Shown here: positions 33,369-41,693 of the stretch, one piece after another
Numbering within the stretch: position 1 is the stretch's first letter
Layout of the letters: the number at the start of each line of letters is the position of its first letter
NCBI RefSeq assembly: GCF_000442255.1
Contig: NZ_KE557276.1
Coordinates: forward strand, 292,621-356,620
Direction of reading: 5' to 3'
Origin: Salipiger mucosus DSM 16094
GTDB taxonomy: Bacteria; Pseudomonadota; Alphaproteobacteria; Rhodobacterales; Rhodobacteraceae
DNA: 64,000 bases
Made by a program: the position numbers and the translations under genes
The notes under the pieces: generated by a model
What the model was told of the DNA's origin: nothing
The model's database searches: none
Seen by the model: the letters and a program-made list of their open reading frames with translations, nothing else

Positions 33369-34715
33369 TCAGGCCAGCATCACCATCGGGTTCTCGAGGT
33401 TCTGCACGATGGACTCGAGTACCTGTGCGCCGAGCGCGCCGTCGATGACCCGGTGGTCGACGCTCAGCGTCACCGACATGACCGTCGCCACGGTCAGCTC
33501 GCCGTCATCGCCCACCACGGGCTTCTTGACGCCCGAGCCAACGGCCAGGATCGCGCCGTGCGGCGGGTTGATCACGGCGTCGAAGTTCTCGATGCCGAAC
33601 ATGCCGAGGTTCGAGATCGCGAAGCTGCCGCCAACGTATTCATGCGGCGCGAGCTTGCGGTCGCGGGCGCGGGTGGCGAGGTCCTTCATCTCGGCCGAGA
33701 GCGCCGAGAGCGACTTCATTTCGGCATCCTTCAGCACGGGCGTGAAGAGCCCGCCATCAACCGCGACGGCCACCGCCACGTCCGAGGGCTTGAGCTTCAG
33801 CATCCGGTCGCCGGCCCAGACCGCGTTGGCGTCGGGCACGGCCTGCAGGGCCAGCGCGCTGGCCTTGATGATGAAATCGTTGACCGAGAGCTTCACGCCG
33901 CGCCCCTCAAGCTGCTTGTTCAGCTGCGAGCGGAACTTGAGCAGCGCATCGAGCTTGATGTCGCGGCGCAGGTAGAAGTGCGGGATGGTCTGCTTGGCCT
34001 CGGTGAGGCGCGCGGCCACCGTCCGGCGCATGCCGTCGAGCTTGACCTCCTCGAAGTCGCGGCCCTCGTACATCTTCATGACCGCCTCGGCCGAGGGGCC
34101 TGCGGGCATGACTGCGGCATCGGCCTTCTTTTCGGCCGGTGCGGCCTCCTTGGCGGCGGGCTTCTCCGCGGCCGCGGGCTTGGCGGATTCGACGTCGGCC
34201 TTCACGATCCGGCCGTGCGGACCGGTGCCCTTGATCTGCGCCAGGTCGAGACCCTTCTCGGCGGCGATCCGGCGCGCCAGCGGCGAGGCGAAGATGCGCT
34301 TGCCGTCCGAGCCCTGCGGCGCGGCCGGGGCCGGTGTGGCGGGCTCTGCCGAGGCAGCCGCGGGTGTCGCGGCGGCGGCCTTGCTCTCGTCCTTGGCGGG
34401 GGCGGCGCTCTCCTCTTTCTCTTCCTTGGGGGCAGGGGCCGAGGCGCTCGTGTCGATGTCGTCGGCGCTTTCGCCTTCCTCGAGCAGGACGGCGATGGGG
34501 GTGTTCACCTTGACCCCCTCGGTGCCCTCGTCGATCAGGATCTTGCCGATCTTGCCTTCGTCGACGGCCTCGAATTCCATCGTGGCCTTGTCGGTCTCGA
34601 TCTCGGCGAGGATGTCGCCGCTGTTCACGTCGTCGCCTTCCTTGACCAGCCATTTGGCCAGCGTGCCTTCCTCCATGGTCGGCGACAGGGCGGGCATCAG
34701 GATTTCGGTGGGCAT
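33369..34715 (-). CDS. pdhC: Pyruvate dehydrogenase E2, dihydrolipoamide acetyltransferase
   Basis: E2 forms the core of the pyruvate dehydrogenase complex and transfers the acetyl group from lipoamide to CoA. The 448-residue protein has one N-terminal lipoyl domain with K43 in [13 protein letters not shown], an alanine/proline/lysine-rich linker (about 90-135), a peripheral subunit-binding domain ([36 protein letters not shown]), a second linker and the catalytic domain with H421 and D425 in [12 protein letters not shown]. It is the last gene of the pdhA-pdhB-small ORF-pdhC operon. Dihydrolipoamide dehydrogenase is not in the window. Confidence 0.96.
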   Translation of the reverse strand: MPTEILMPALSPTMEEGTLAKWLVKEGDDVNSGDILAEIETDKATMEFEAVDEGKIGKILIDEGTEGVKVNTPIAVLLEEGESADDIDTSASAPAPKEEKEESAAPAKDESKAAAATPAAASAEPATPAPAAPQGSDGKRIFASPLARRIAAEKGLDLAQIKGTGPHGRIVKADVESAKPAAAEKPAAKEAAPAEKKADAAVMPAGPSAEAVMKMYEGRDFEEVKLDGMRRTVAARLTEAKQTIPHFYLRRDIKLDALLKFRSQLNKQLEGRGVKLSVNDFIIKASALALQAVPDANAVWAGDRMLKLKPSDVAVAVAVDGGLFTPVLKDAEMKSLSALSAEMKDLATRARDRKLAPHEYVGGSFAISNLGMFGIENFDAVINPPHGAILAVGSGVKKPVVGDDGELTVATVMSVTLSVDHRVIDGALGAQVLESIVQNLENPMVMLA

Positions 34716-34719
34716 TGTC

Positions 34720-34983
34720 TCAGCTCTCCTCGGCGAGGGTCACCAGATCGTAGGGCGGGCGCGGCTCGCGCGCCGCGGCCCGGGCGATCACGGCTTTCTC
34801 GATCTTGCCGCGATGGGCGGCGATCCATTCATAGGCTTCCTGGTGGCTCGGGCGCTGGCCCGGGCGCAGGCTCTCCATGAGGCACTCGGGCACGTAGGCC
34901 GTCCGCGCGAGGCCCGCCGCGTCCACCCGGACGCGGTAGGCCTCGCGCGCGACGTCGCGCCCGATGACCTCGACCGGGCTCAC
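34720..34983 (-). CDS. Uncharacterised small protein encoded between pdhB and pdhC
   Basis: This 87-residue protein starts with a GTG that overlaps the pdhB stop and ends four bases before pdhC, so it is fully embedded in the pdh operon. The sequence ([83 protein letters not shown]) suggests a small beta strand start and two helices, no signal peptide or membrane segment. I recognise no function. Co-translation suggests a link to assembly or regulation of the complex, which is inference. Confidence 0.75.
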   Translation of the reverse strand: MSPVEVIGRDVAREAYRVRVDAAGLARTAYVPECLMESLRPGQRPSHQEAYEWIAAHRGKIEKAVIARAAAREPRPPYDLVTLAEES

Positions 34984-36362
34984 CGGTAGGTCACCGTCTT
35001 GACGGCCGCGATCACCTCGTCGGTGGTGACAAGCGCGTGCTTCTCGAGATTGGCCGCGTAGGGCATGGGCACGTCCTTGCCGGTGCAGTTGATCACCGGC
35101 GCGTCGAGATAGTCGAAGGCGTTTTCCATGATGTAGGCCGACAGGTGGTTGCCTATCGAGGCGACCGGGAAGCCCTCCTCGACGGTGACCACGCGGTTGG
35201 TCTTCTTCACGCTCTCGATCACCGTGCCGTAGTCCAGCGGACGCAGGGTGCGCAGGTCGACGACCTCGGCCTCGATGCCCTCCTCTGCCAGCTTCTCGGC
35301 CGCCTCCAGCGCGTAGGTCATGCCGATGCCGAAGCTGACGATGGTGACGTCCTTGCCTTCCTTCCAGATCCGCGCCTTGCCGAAGGGCACGGTGAAGTCC
35401 TCGAGATCCGGCACGTCGAAACTCTTGCCGTAGAGGATCTCGTTCTCGAGGAAGATCACCGGGTTGGGGTCGCGCACGGCGCTCTTGAGCAGACCCTTGT
35501 AGTCCGAGGCCGAGAAAGGCTGCACGACCCTGAGGCCGGGGATATGCGCGTACCAGGCGGCGTAGTCCTGGCTGTGCTGCGCGGCCACGCGGGCGGCGGC
35601 GCCGTTGGGGCCGCGGAAGACCATCGGGCAGCCCATCTGGCCACCGGACATGTAGAGCGTCTTGGCCGCCGAGTTGATGATCTGGTCCATCGCCTGCATG
35701 GCGAAGTTGAAGGTCATGAACTCGACGATGGGCTTCAGCCCGCCGAAGGCCGCCCCGACGCCGAGACCGGCAAAGCCGTGCTCGGTGATCGGCGTGTCGA
35801 TCACGCGCTTGGCGCCGAACTCGTCCAGCAGGCCCTGGGTGATCTTGTAGGCGCCTTCGTACTCGGCCACTTCCTCGCCCATGACGAAGACGTTGGGGTC
35901 GCGGCGCATTTCCTCGGCCATGGCGTCGCGCAGGGCCTCGCGCACGGTCTGGGTCTTGAGCTCGGTGCCCTCGGGCCAGTCGGGCTCGAGCGCGGCGGAG
36001 GCGGGCACGCTGCTGGCGGGCTCGGCCGCCTTGGCGGGCGCGCTTTCGCCGGCATCGTCGTCGTCGCCGCCAGCGGGCTCGGCCGGCGCCTCGGAAACCT
36101 CGACGTCATCGGCGCTTTCGCCTTCCTCGACCAGCACCGCGATGGGGGTGTTCACCTTCACGCCCTCGGTGCCCTCGTCGATCAGGATCTTGCCGACGAT
36201 GCCCTCGTCGACCGCCTCGAATTCCATCGTGGCCTTGTCGGTCTCGATCTCGGCAAGGATGTCACCCGAGGAGACCTCGTCGCCTTCCTTGACCAGCCAT
36301 TTCGCCAGCGTGCCCTCTTCCATGGTGGGGCTCAGCGCCGGCATGAGAATTTCGGTTGCCAT
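34980..36362 (-). CDS. pdhB: Pyruvate dehydrogenase E1 subunit beta with N-terminal lipoyl domain
   Basis: With PdhA this forms the thiamine-diphosphate-dependent E1 that decarboxylates pyruvate. At 460 residues it is longer than a plain E1-beta (about 330) because residues 1-85 are a lipoyl domain almost identical to that of pdhC, with K43 in [13 protein letters not shown], followed by an acidic/alanine linker. The E1-beta part begins near 130 ([45 protein letters not shown]). It continues with [39 protein letters not shown] and [19 protein letters not shown]. Lipoylated E1-beta is known in alphaproteobacteria. Confidence 0.96.
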   Translation of the reverse strand: MATEILMPALSPTMEEGTLAKWLVKEGDEVSSGDILAEIETDKATMEFEAVDEGIVGKILIDEGTEGVKVNTPIAVLVEEGESADDVEVSEAPAEPAGGDDDDAGESAPAKAAEPASSVPASAALEPDWPEGTELKTQTVREALRDAMAEEMRRDPNVFVMGEEVAEYEGAYKITQGLLDEFGAKRVIDTPITEHGFAGLGVGAAFGGLKPIVEFMTFNFAMQAMDQIINSAAKTLYMSGGQMGCPMVFRGPNGAAARVAAQHSQDYAAWYAHIPGLRVVQPFSASDYKGLLKSAVRDPNPVIFLENEILYGKSFDVPDLEDFTVPFGKARIWKEGKDVTIVSFGIGMTYALEAAEKLAEEGIEAEVVDLRTLRPLDYGTVIESVKKTNRVVTVEEGFPVASIGNHLSAYIMENAFDYLDAPVINCTGKDVPMPYAANLEKHALVTTDEVIAAVKTVTYR

Positions 36363-36377
36363 CTGTCTGCTCTCCCC

Positions 36378-37400
36378 TCAGCTGTCTACCGCGTCGCCCT
36401 GCGGCAGTTCGCTGGCGTATATGTCCGTCCAAAGTTGGTCGAGATCCGGCTCGGGGCTTTCGCGCGCGAAGTCGGCCGACTTGTTGACGATGTCCTTGAT
36501 TTCCTTGTCGATCGACTTGAGATCGTCCTCGCTGGCATGCTTGCCGTCCAGCAGCATGGTGCGGATGTTCTCGATCGGGTCGCGCTCTTCGCGCATCTTC
36601 TGCACCTCTTCGCGGGTGCGGTACTTGGCCGGATCCGACATCGAGTGCCCGCGGTAGCGGTAGGTCTTGATCTCGAGGATGTAGGGGCCCTTGCCGGCGC
36701 GGCAGTGCGCGATGGCCTTCTCGCCGGCTTCCTTGACCTTGAGCACGTCCATGCCGTCGACCAGCTCGCCCGGGATGCCGAAGGGCGCACCGCGCTCGTA
36801 GATGTCCTGGCCGCTGGTCGAGCGCTTCTGCGAAGTGCCCATGGCGTACTGGTTGTTCTCGATCACGAAGACCACCGGCAGCGACCAGATCGACGCCATG
36901 TTGAAGCTCTCGTAAACCTGGCCCTGGTTGGCCGCGCCGTCACCGAAGTAGGTGAAGGTCACACGGTCGTTCTCGAGGTACTTGTCGGCAAAGGCGAGGC
37001 CGGCGCCGATCGGCACCTGCGCCCCGACGATGCCGTGCCCGCCGTAGAAATGCTTCTCGCGGCTGAACATGTGCATCGAGCCGCCCTTGCCCTTGGAATA
37101 GCCGCCTTCGCGGCCCGTGAGCTCGGCCATGACGCCGTCGGGGTCCATCCCGCAGGCCAGCATGTGACCGTGGTCGCGGTAGGAGGTGACGCGCTTGTCG
37201 CCCTCGTCCGCCGCGGCCTCGAGACCGACGACGACGGCCTCCTGGCCGATGTACAGGTGACAGAATCCGCCGATGAGCCCCATGCCGTAGAGTTGACCCG
37301 CCTTCTCTTCGAAGCGGCGGATCAGCAGCATGTCGCGATAGTATTGCTTGAGCTCCTCGGGCGAGACGTTCGGCTTGGCAGCGGATTTCCTGGCGGCCAT
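36378..37400 (-). CDS. pdhA: Pyruvate dehydrogenase E1 subunit alpha
   Basis: The alpha subunit binds thiamine diphosphate in the alpha2beta2 E1 of pyruvate dehydrogenase. The 340-residue protein shows LIRRFEEKAGQLYGMGLIGGFCHLYIGQEAV, the region EKHFYGGHGIVGAQVPIGAGLAFA, and the ThDP/magnesium motif GDGAANQGQVYESFNMASIWSLPVVFVIENN. Near the C-terminus YRYRGHSMSDPAKYR matches the phosphorylation-loop region of mitochondrial homologues. It is the first gene of the operon. A short palindrome at 37420-37435 lies just upstream of the start. Confidence 0.96.
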   Translation of the reverse strand: MAARKSAAKPNVSPEELKQYYRDMLLIRRFEEKAGQLYGMGLIGGFCHLYIGQEAVVVGLEAAADEGDKRVTSYRDHGHMLACGMDPDGVMAELTGREGGYSKGKGGSMHMFSREKHFYGGHGIVGAQVPIGAGLAFADKYLENDRVTFTYFGDGAANQGQVYESFNMASIWSLPVVFVIENNQYAMGTSQKRSTSGQDIYERGAPFGIPGELVDGMDVLKVKEAGEKAIAHCRAGKGPYILEIKTYRYRGHSMSDPAKYRTREEVQKMREERDPIENIRTMLLDGKHASEDDLKSIDKEIKDIVNKSADFARESPEPDLDQLWTDIYASELPQGDAVDS

Positions 37401-37419
37401 GTCGCTCCTCCCATAGGGT

Positions 37420-37435
37420 AGTTTAGTGTTAAACT
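37420..37435. promoter_or_regulatory. Palindromic operator candidate upstream of pdhA
   Basis: AGTTTAGTGTTAAACT is a 6-bp inverted repeat (AGTTTA/TAAACT) around GTGT, in a short AT-rich patch 20 bp upstream of the pdhA start. At that distance a bound protein would overlap the transcription start or early leader and most likely repress. No regulator gene lies nearby. Confidence 0.45.
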
Positions 37436-37626
37436 TTCTTCTTCAGCCTACTGCGGTGAGAACAGCGTGTCAAAGCCCGCAAGGCACGTCGGCGGAAAAA
37501 CCTTCGCTGCAGGTGCGAAATGGCGGGAGGAAAAGGGAGCGGGTCTGGTCGTGCGACCTGCCGTCCAGGTCTTGTCCGGTGCCGGGGAGGGAGCGGGCTC
37601 CGGCACGGGGCCGGGCGGCCCGCCGC

Positions 37627-37926
37627 TCAGCGGACGACGATCTCGTCGGAGCGGATCATGCCCAGCACGTCGCGCGCCTGCTGGTCGAGCAGGTCAAGGT
37701 CGAGGTAGTCGTCCGAGAGCCGGTTGGTGAGATTTTCCATCCGCGCCACCTCGGCCTCGAGCGTTTCGAGCTCGGCGGCCAGCGTGTCGCCCTCGACCTC
37801 GATCTCGGCGCGGCGGAAGAGACCGTAGTCGCCCTGGACCGCCGCGAAAATGAAGTAGAGCGACAGCCCGAGGGTGATTGCCGCGTAGATCACGACGCCG
37901 AAGGCCGGTTTTCGTCTGACGGTCAT
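37627..37926 (-). CDS. Septum formation initiator FtsB/DivIC family protein
   Basis: FtsB-type proteins join FtsL and FtsQ in the divisome. The 99-residue product has a short cytoplasmic N-terminus (MTVRRKPAF), one membrane segment (about 10-29), and a periplasmic coiled coil (AEIEVEGDTLAAELETLEAEVARMENLTNRLSDDYLDLDLLDQQARDVLGM). Length and layout fit the family. It sits between pgk and the pdh operon on the same strand. The preceding 226 bp up to pdhA hold the operator candidate and no other recognised gene. Confidence 0.85.
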   Translation of the reverse strand: MTVRRKPAFGVVIYAAITLGLSLYFIFAAVQGDYGLFRRAEIEVEGDTLAAELETLEAEVARMENLTNRLSDDYLDLDLLDQQARDVLGMIRSDEIVVR

Positions 37927-38000
37927 GGTCCTGTGCTCGTGCGCTGCCTCGGATGCCGCGCCTCTGGCGGGCGCGTCCCATGACTATGGCACAAGCGATT

Positions 38001-38029
38001 CGCCGGGGGAATCCCCCGATTCCCCCGGC
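38001..38029. terminator. Perfect 13-bp hairpin between pgk and ftsB
   Basis: CGCCGGGGGAATC at 38001-38013 pairs perfectly with GATTCCCCCGGCG at 38017-38029 around a three-base loop. On the minus strand it lies about 30 bases after the pgk stop and 75 bases before the ftsB start. No T tract follows, so it may end transcription with help or stabilise the pgk 3' end. Confidence 0.55.
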
Positions 38030-38062
38030 GCGATCACAATTTGACCAAGCATGGCGCCCGCG

Positions 38063-39241
38063 TCAGCCCAGGGCCGCGACACCGGGCAGAACCTTGCCTT
38101 CCATCCATTCCAGGAAGGCGCCGCCGGCGGTCGAGATGTAGGTGAAATCCTCCGAGGCGCCGGCCTTGTTCAGCGCGGACACCGTGTCGCCACCGCCCGC
38201 GACCGACACCAGCTTGCCATTCGCCGTGCGCTTGGCGGCATGGGCCGCGGCGGCATTGGTGGCGGCGTCGAAGGGCGCGATCTCGAAGGCGCCGAGCGGG
38301 CCGTTCCAGATCAGCGTCTCGGCGCGGTCGATCGCCTCGATCACGTGGGCCACGCTGTCGGGGCCGGCGTCGAGGATCATGGCGTCGGAGGGGCACTCCT
38401 CGACCTTGACGGTTTCCGAGGGGGCGTTCTCGCGGAACTCCCGCGCGACAACCACGTCACGCGGCAGGAGCACCTCGCAGCCCGTCGCGGCGGCCTTGTC
38501 GGCGATCTCCTTCGCGGTGTCGGCCATCTCGTGTTCGCAGAGCGACTTGCCCACGCTCACGCCCTGCGCCGCGAGGAAGGTGTTGGCCATGCCGCCGCCG
38601 ATCACCAGCATGTCGACCTTTTCCACGAGGTTCGACAGCAGCTCGAGCTTGGTCGAGACCTTGGCGCCGCCGACCACGGCCAGAACCGGTCGCTTGGGAT
38701 TGCCGAGCGCCGCTTCCAGCGCCTCGAGTTCGGCCTGCATCAGCCGGCCGGCGCAGGCCGGCAGCAGCCGCGCCAGCGCCTCGGTCGAGGCATGGGCGCG
38801 GTGCGCGGCCGAGAAGGCGTCGTTGCAGTATATGTCGCCAAGCTTCGCGTAGCGGGCCGCGAGCGTGTCGTCGTTCTTTTCCTCGCCGGGCTCGAAGCGG
38901 GTGTTCTCGAGCAGCACGACCTCGCCGGGGGCGGCATGGTCGATGACCACCTCGGCCTCGTCCAGCGTGGCGAAATGCACCTTCGTGCCGAAGGCGGTCT
39001 CGAGCGCCGGCACCAGCATCTTCAGCGACATCTCGGGCACGACCTTGCCCTTGGGCCGGCCGAAGTGCGCCAGCAGCACGGGCTTGCCGCCGCGCGACAG
39101 GATGTCCTGCACGGTCGGGCCGACCCGCTCGATGCGCGTGGCGTCGGTCACTTGGCCATTCTCCACGGGCACGTTGATGTCGACGCGCGTGAGCACGCGC
39201 TTGCCGTCGAGGTCCATCTCGTCGAGCGTCTTCCAGGCCAT
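38063..39241 (-). CDS. pgk: Phosphoglycerate kinase
   Basis: Pgk interconverts 1,3-bisphosphoglycerate plus ADP and 3-phosphoglycerate plus ATP in glycolysis and gluconeogenesis. The 392-residue protein has family length. Motifs include [13 protein letters not shown] with the substrate loop at the N-terminus, [62 protein letters not shown] and the nucleotide loop [16 protein letters not shown]. It ends with a perfect hairpin downstream. It is divergent from the first cyclophilin gene. Confidence 0.97.
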   Translation of the reverse strand: MAWKTLDEMDLDGKRVLTRVDINVPVENGQVTDATRIERVGPTVQDILSRGGKPVLLAHFGRPKGKVVPEMSLKMLVPALETAFGTKVHFATLDEAEVVIDHAAPGEVVLLENTRFEPGEEKNDDTLAARYAKLGDIYCNDAFSAAHRAHASTEALARLLPACAGRLMQAELEALEAALGNPKRPVLAVVGGAKVSTKLELLSNLVEKVDMLVIGGGMANTFLAAQGVSVGKSLCEHEMADTAKEIADKAAATGCEVLLPRDVVVAREFRENAPSETVKVEECPSDAMILDAGPDSVAHVIEAIDRAETLIWNGPLGAFEIAPFDAATNAAAAHAAKRTANGKLVSVAGGGDTVSALNKAGASEDFTYISTAGGAFLEWMEGKVLPGVAALG

Positions 39242-39376
39242 CCATTCCTCCTGTCAATCGTTGCCGAAGGTCTGCCCCAGCCTCGCGCACAGGTCAATGC
39301 GACGAAGCGGTGCCCTTGGCAAAGGCGTGGGGCAGGGATAAGTCGGAGGCAACGCGAGGCTTACGGAGTGACGCAG

Positions 39377-39883
39377 ATGGCCGAGATCAAGGACCCCGAG
39401 AACACGATCCTCATGGAGCTGAAGGACGGCACCGTGGTGATCGAGCTTCTTCCCGACGTGGCGCCGCAGCACGCGGCGCGGATGAAGGAACTGGCGCGCG
39501 CCGGCGCCTACGACAACGTGGCCTTCCACCGGGTGATCGAGGGCTTCATGGCCCAGACCGGCGACGTGGCGAACGGCAACATGGAGAAGGACTTCAACCT
39601 GCGCCGCGCGGGCACGGGCGGCTCGGACCTGCCGCACCTGCCTGCGGAGTTCTCGAAGCTGCCGCATGACCGCGGCACGCTGGGCGCGGCGCGCTCGCAG
39701 AATCCGAACTCTGCCAATTCGCAGTTCTTCATCAATTTCAAGGACAACCACTTCCTCAACGGCCAGTACACCGTCTACGGCCGCGTGATCGAGGGCATGG
39801 CCCATGTCGACGCGATCACCCGCGGCGAGCCGCCCGCGGCACCGGACCGGATGGTGAGCGTCAAGGTGGCCGCAGATGCGTGA
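39377..39883 (+). CDS. Cyclophilin-type peptidyl-prolyl isomerase, cytoplasmic
   Basis: This 168-residue enzyme catalyses proline cis-trans isomerisation. The cyclophilin core is clear: VAFHRVIEGFMAQTGDVANGN with the catalytic arginine, RGTLGAARSQNPNSANSQFFINF and NGQYTVYGRVIEGMAHVDAI. There is no signal peptide, so it should be cytoplasmic. The ATG at 39377 follows GGAGTGACGCAG. Its last eight bases overlap the start of a second, exported cyclophilin. Confidence 0.93.
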   Translation: MAEIKDPENTILMELKDGTVVIELLPDVAPQHAARMKELARAGAYDNVAFHRVIEGFMAQTGDVANGNMEKDFNLRRAGTGGSDLPHLPAEFSKLPHDRGTLGAARSQNPNSANSQFFINFKDNHFLNGQYTVYGRVIEGMAHVDAITRGEPPAAPDRMVSVKVAADA

Positions 39884-40421
39884 GCTGGTCCTGGCACTGA
39901 GCCTTCTGGCCTCGCCCGCGATGGCGACGGGGCTGGACATCACCGTCGAGGGCGAGGCCAACGGCACCGTTCATGTCGAACTCTTCGAGGATGTCGCGCC
40001 GCAGCACGTCGAGCGGATCACCACGCTGGCCGAGCAGGGCGCCTACGACGACGTCGTGTTCCACCGCGTGATCGAGGGCTTCATGGCCCAGACCGGCGAT
40101 GTCGAGCACGGCACGATGGGGTCGGACATGCGGATGGCCGGCACCGGCGGATCCGATCTGCCGAACCTGCCGGCGGAGTTCTCGGACCGAAGCTTCGGGC
40201 GCGGCACCGTGGGCATGGCGCGGTCGCAGAACCCGGATTCGGCGAATTCGCAGTTCTTCATCATGTTCGCCCCTGCGCCGCACCTGAACGGGCAGTATAC
40301 CGTGGTTGGCGAGGTGACCTCGGGCATGGACGTGGTCGACGCGATCAAGCGCGGCTCGGGCCGGAACGGTGCGGTGACGGGCAAGCCCGACGTGATGACC
40401 GAGGTCACGGTCACCGACTGA
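39876..40421 (+). CDS. Cyclophilin-type peptidyl-prolyl isomerase, exported
   Basis: This 181-residue protein has a short signal peptide (MRELVLALSLLASPAMA), so it should fold proteins in the periplasm. The cyclophilin core repeats the motifs of its neighbour: VVFHRVIEGFMAQTGDVEHG, RGTVGMARSQNPDSANSQFFIMF and NGQYTVVGEVTSGMDVVDAI. The two genes overlap by eight bases and look like an old tandem duplication in which one copy gained an export signal. Confidence 0.93.
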   Translation: MRELVLALSLLASPAMATGLDITVEGEANGTVHVELFEDVAPQHVERITTLAEQGAYDDVVFHRVIEGFMAQTGDVEHGTMGSDMRMAGTGGSDLPNLPAEFSDRSFGRGTVGMARSQNPDSANSQFFIMFAPAPHLNGQYTVVGEVTSGMDVVDAIKRGSGRNGAVTGKPDVMTEVTVTD

Positions 40422-40456
40422 CCCATCGGTGCGCGCTTCGCGCGCGCAGCCTTCAG

Positions 40457-40558
40457 CGTCCCGCCTTTGGGCGGGACGCAGGCGAGGAGGGCGCTGCCCT
40501 CCTCTTGCCCCGGCGGGGCCGGGGCAATTCACCACCCGGGATATTTGCGGCCAGAAGA
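40457..40558 (+). repeat. Composite dispersed repeat: three hairpins plus CGGGATATTTGCGGCCAGAA motif
   Basis: Three perfect 9-bp stems follow each other: CGTCCCGCC/GGCGGGACG (40457-40478), GAGGAGGGC/GCCCTCCTC (40484-40504) and TTGCCCCGG/CCGGGGCAA (40505-40527). Then comes the 23-bp motif at 40536-40558, identical to the copy at 12929-12951 on the other strand. The element fills the space between the convergent ends of the exported cyclophilin gene and the GNAT/FemAB-like gene. Confidence 0.75.
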
Positions 40559-40569
40559 TGCTTGCGGGG

Positions 40570-41457
40570 TCACTTCGCGAGCAGCAATGGCAGGCGCCGG
40601 GCCAGCGGGGCGAGCGTGGCCGAGCGAAGCCAGGTGCCGCCAAGCCGGTGGGCGCGGGCGCCGCTGCCCAGCTTGAAGCGGGTGAGTCCGGGGGCGTCCT
40701 CGGAATTCAGGATGCCGAGATCGAGACAGCCGTGGCCGGCGCGTGCGAGCCAACGCATGGCGCCCCAGAGCGCGGCGTTCATGGCGTTGCATCGGCGGCC
40801 TTCTGGGCGACTTACGCCCATCTGCCAGGTCGCCATCTTGCCGTGGCGCAGCACCGCGATGGCGGCGACGCATTTCCCGCCGTGGTACGCTTCCCAGACG
40901 AGGGCCTGCCCGGGGTTGGCGTGCGCGTAGACCGCGCTCAGCGCGGGAGGAAGTGTGCGATAGCGGCGGGCGCGGGACTGCGCCTGCTCTGCCGCGAGCA
41001 GCCAGTGGTCCGGGTGGAGCGGCTGGCGGCGCAGGGTGACGCCCTGCCGCTCGGCGGCGTTGAGGCGGTTGCGCCATTTCTGGTGCATGGCGGCGCGCAT
41101 TCGGTCGGGATCGCCCAGAGGCAGGAGCGCGACCGTTGCGGGCGTGACCAGCGGCCAGAAGCCGGCGGCGCGCAGCTCTGCGGCACCGAGGCCATCGGCA
41201 TTGAGCAGGAGCGGTCCCCGCGGAAACGCCTGCGGGTCGTCGAGCCAGGCTTTGAGGGCGCCGGGCGCGCGGGCGACGGGCCCGCGCGAGCACAGGGTCA
41301 CGCGGCCGAGGCCGGGCAGGCGCCGGGACTGGACCTGCCAGCGGAGCACGGGGCCCGCCGCGTCGTCATGGCCGCCCCGCTGAAGGCCGATGCCCGCGGC
41401 GGTGCAGGCGCGGGCGAACTGGGGCGACTGGAGCAGGGGGAGGGCCAGCGATTCCAT
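40570..41457 (-). CDS. GNAT/FemAB-like acyltransferase domain protein
   Basis: This protein of about 295 residues has the look of a double GNAT or FemAB-like fold: an N-terminal LPLLQSPQFARACTAAGI, the central MHQKWRNRLNAAERQGVTLR (basic helix common to FemAB-type and BioF2-like acetyltransferases) and a C-terminal CVAAIAVLRHGKMATWQMGVSRPEGRRCNAMNAALWGAMRWLARAGHGCLDLGI. It may transfer an amino-acyl or acetyl group in cell envelope synthesis, but substrate and fold assignment are inference. The ATG at 41457 was preferred over an extension of 18 codons. Confidence 0.7.
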   Translation of the reverse strand: MESLALPLLQSPQFARACTAAGIGLQRGGHDDAAGPVLRWQVQSRRLPGLGRVTLCSRGPVARAPGALKAWLDDPQAFPRGPLLLNADGLGAAELRAAGFWPLVTPATVALLPLGDPDRMRAAMHQKWRNRLNAAERQGVTLRRQPLHPDHWLLAAEQAQSRARRYRTLPPALSAVYAHANPGQALVWEAYHGGKCVAAIAVLRHGKMATWQMGVSRPEGRRCNAMNAALWGAMRWLARAGHGCLDLGILNSEDAPGLTRFKLGSGARAHRLGGTWLRSATLAPLARRLPLLLAK

Positions 41458-41504
41458 GATCTGGATTAAGGAACCGGAAAGTGAATCGGTGGTTAAACTG
41501 CCAC

Positions 41505-41657
41505 ATGGCACAGTTTCGTCCCTCGCGCCGGGAGGCGCCCCGCTCCATCGCCGTCACCGCACCCCGGCCGCGGCCGACCGCAGGCGCCGCGCTTCTGGCG
41601 GCCTCGGTGCTGTCGATTCCCTTCGTCCTTCTGGCGCTTTTCCAGGCACTGTCCTGA
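41505..41657 (+). CDS. Possible 50-residue single-span membrane peptide
   Basis: An ATG at 41505 opens a 50-codon frame with a basic, proline-rich N-terminus (MAQFRPSRREAPRSIAV) and one C-terminal hydrophobic segment (LLAASVLSIPFVLLALFQALS). The topology is that of many small bacterial membrane proteins. An AT-rich stretch precedes it. There is no homology I recognise and no strong ribosome-binding site, so the coding call is tentative. Confidence 0.35.
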   Translation: MAQFRPSRREAPRSIAVTAPRPRPTAGAALLAASVLSIPFVLLALFQALS

Positions 41658-41661
41658 AGCG

Positions 41662-41684
41662 CGGCCCGCCGTGAGGGCGGGCCG
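41662..41684. terminator. Candidate bidirectional hairpin terminator after tyrS
   Basis: CGGCCCGCC at 41662-41670 pairs with GGCGGGCCG at 41676-41684 around GTGAG. It lies about ten bases after the tyrS stop (minus strand) and five after the small plus-strand frame. T tracts are poor on both strands. Confidence 0.45.
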
Positions 41685-41693
41685 GCAAAGGCT

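Noticed and set aside
35037..37421. A 794-codon plus-strand open frame opposite pdhA and pdhB
   Set aside because: It mirrors the codon structure of two certain genes and has no domain of its own.
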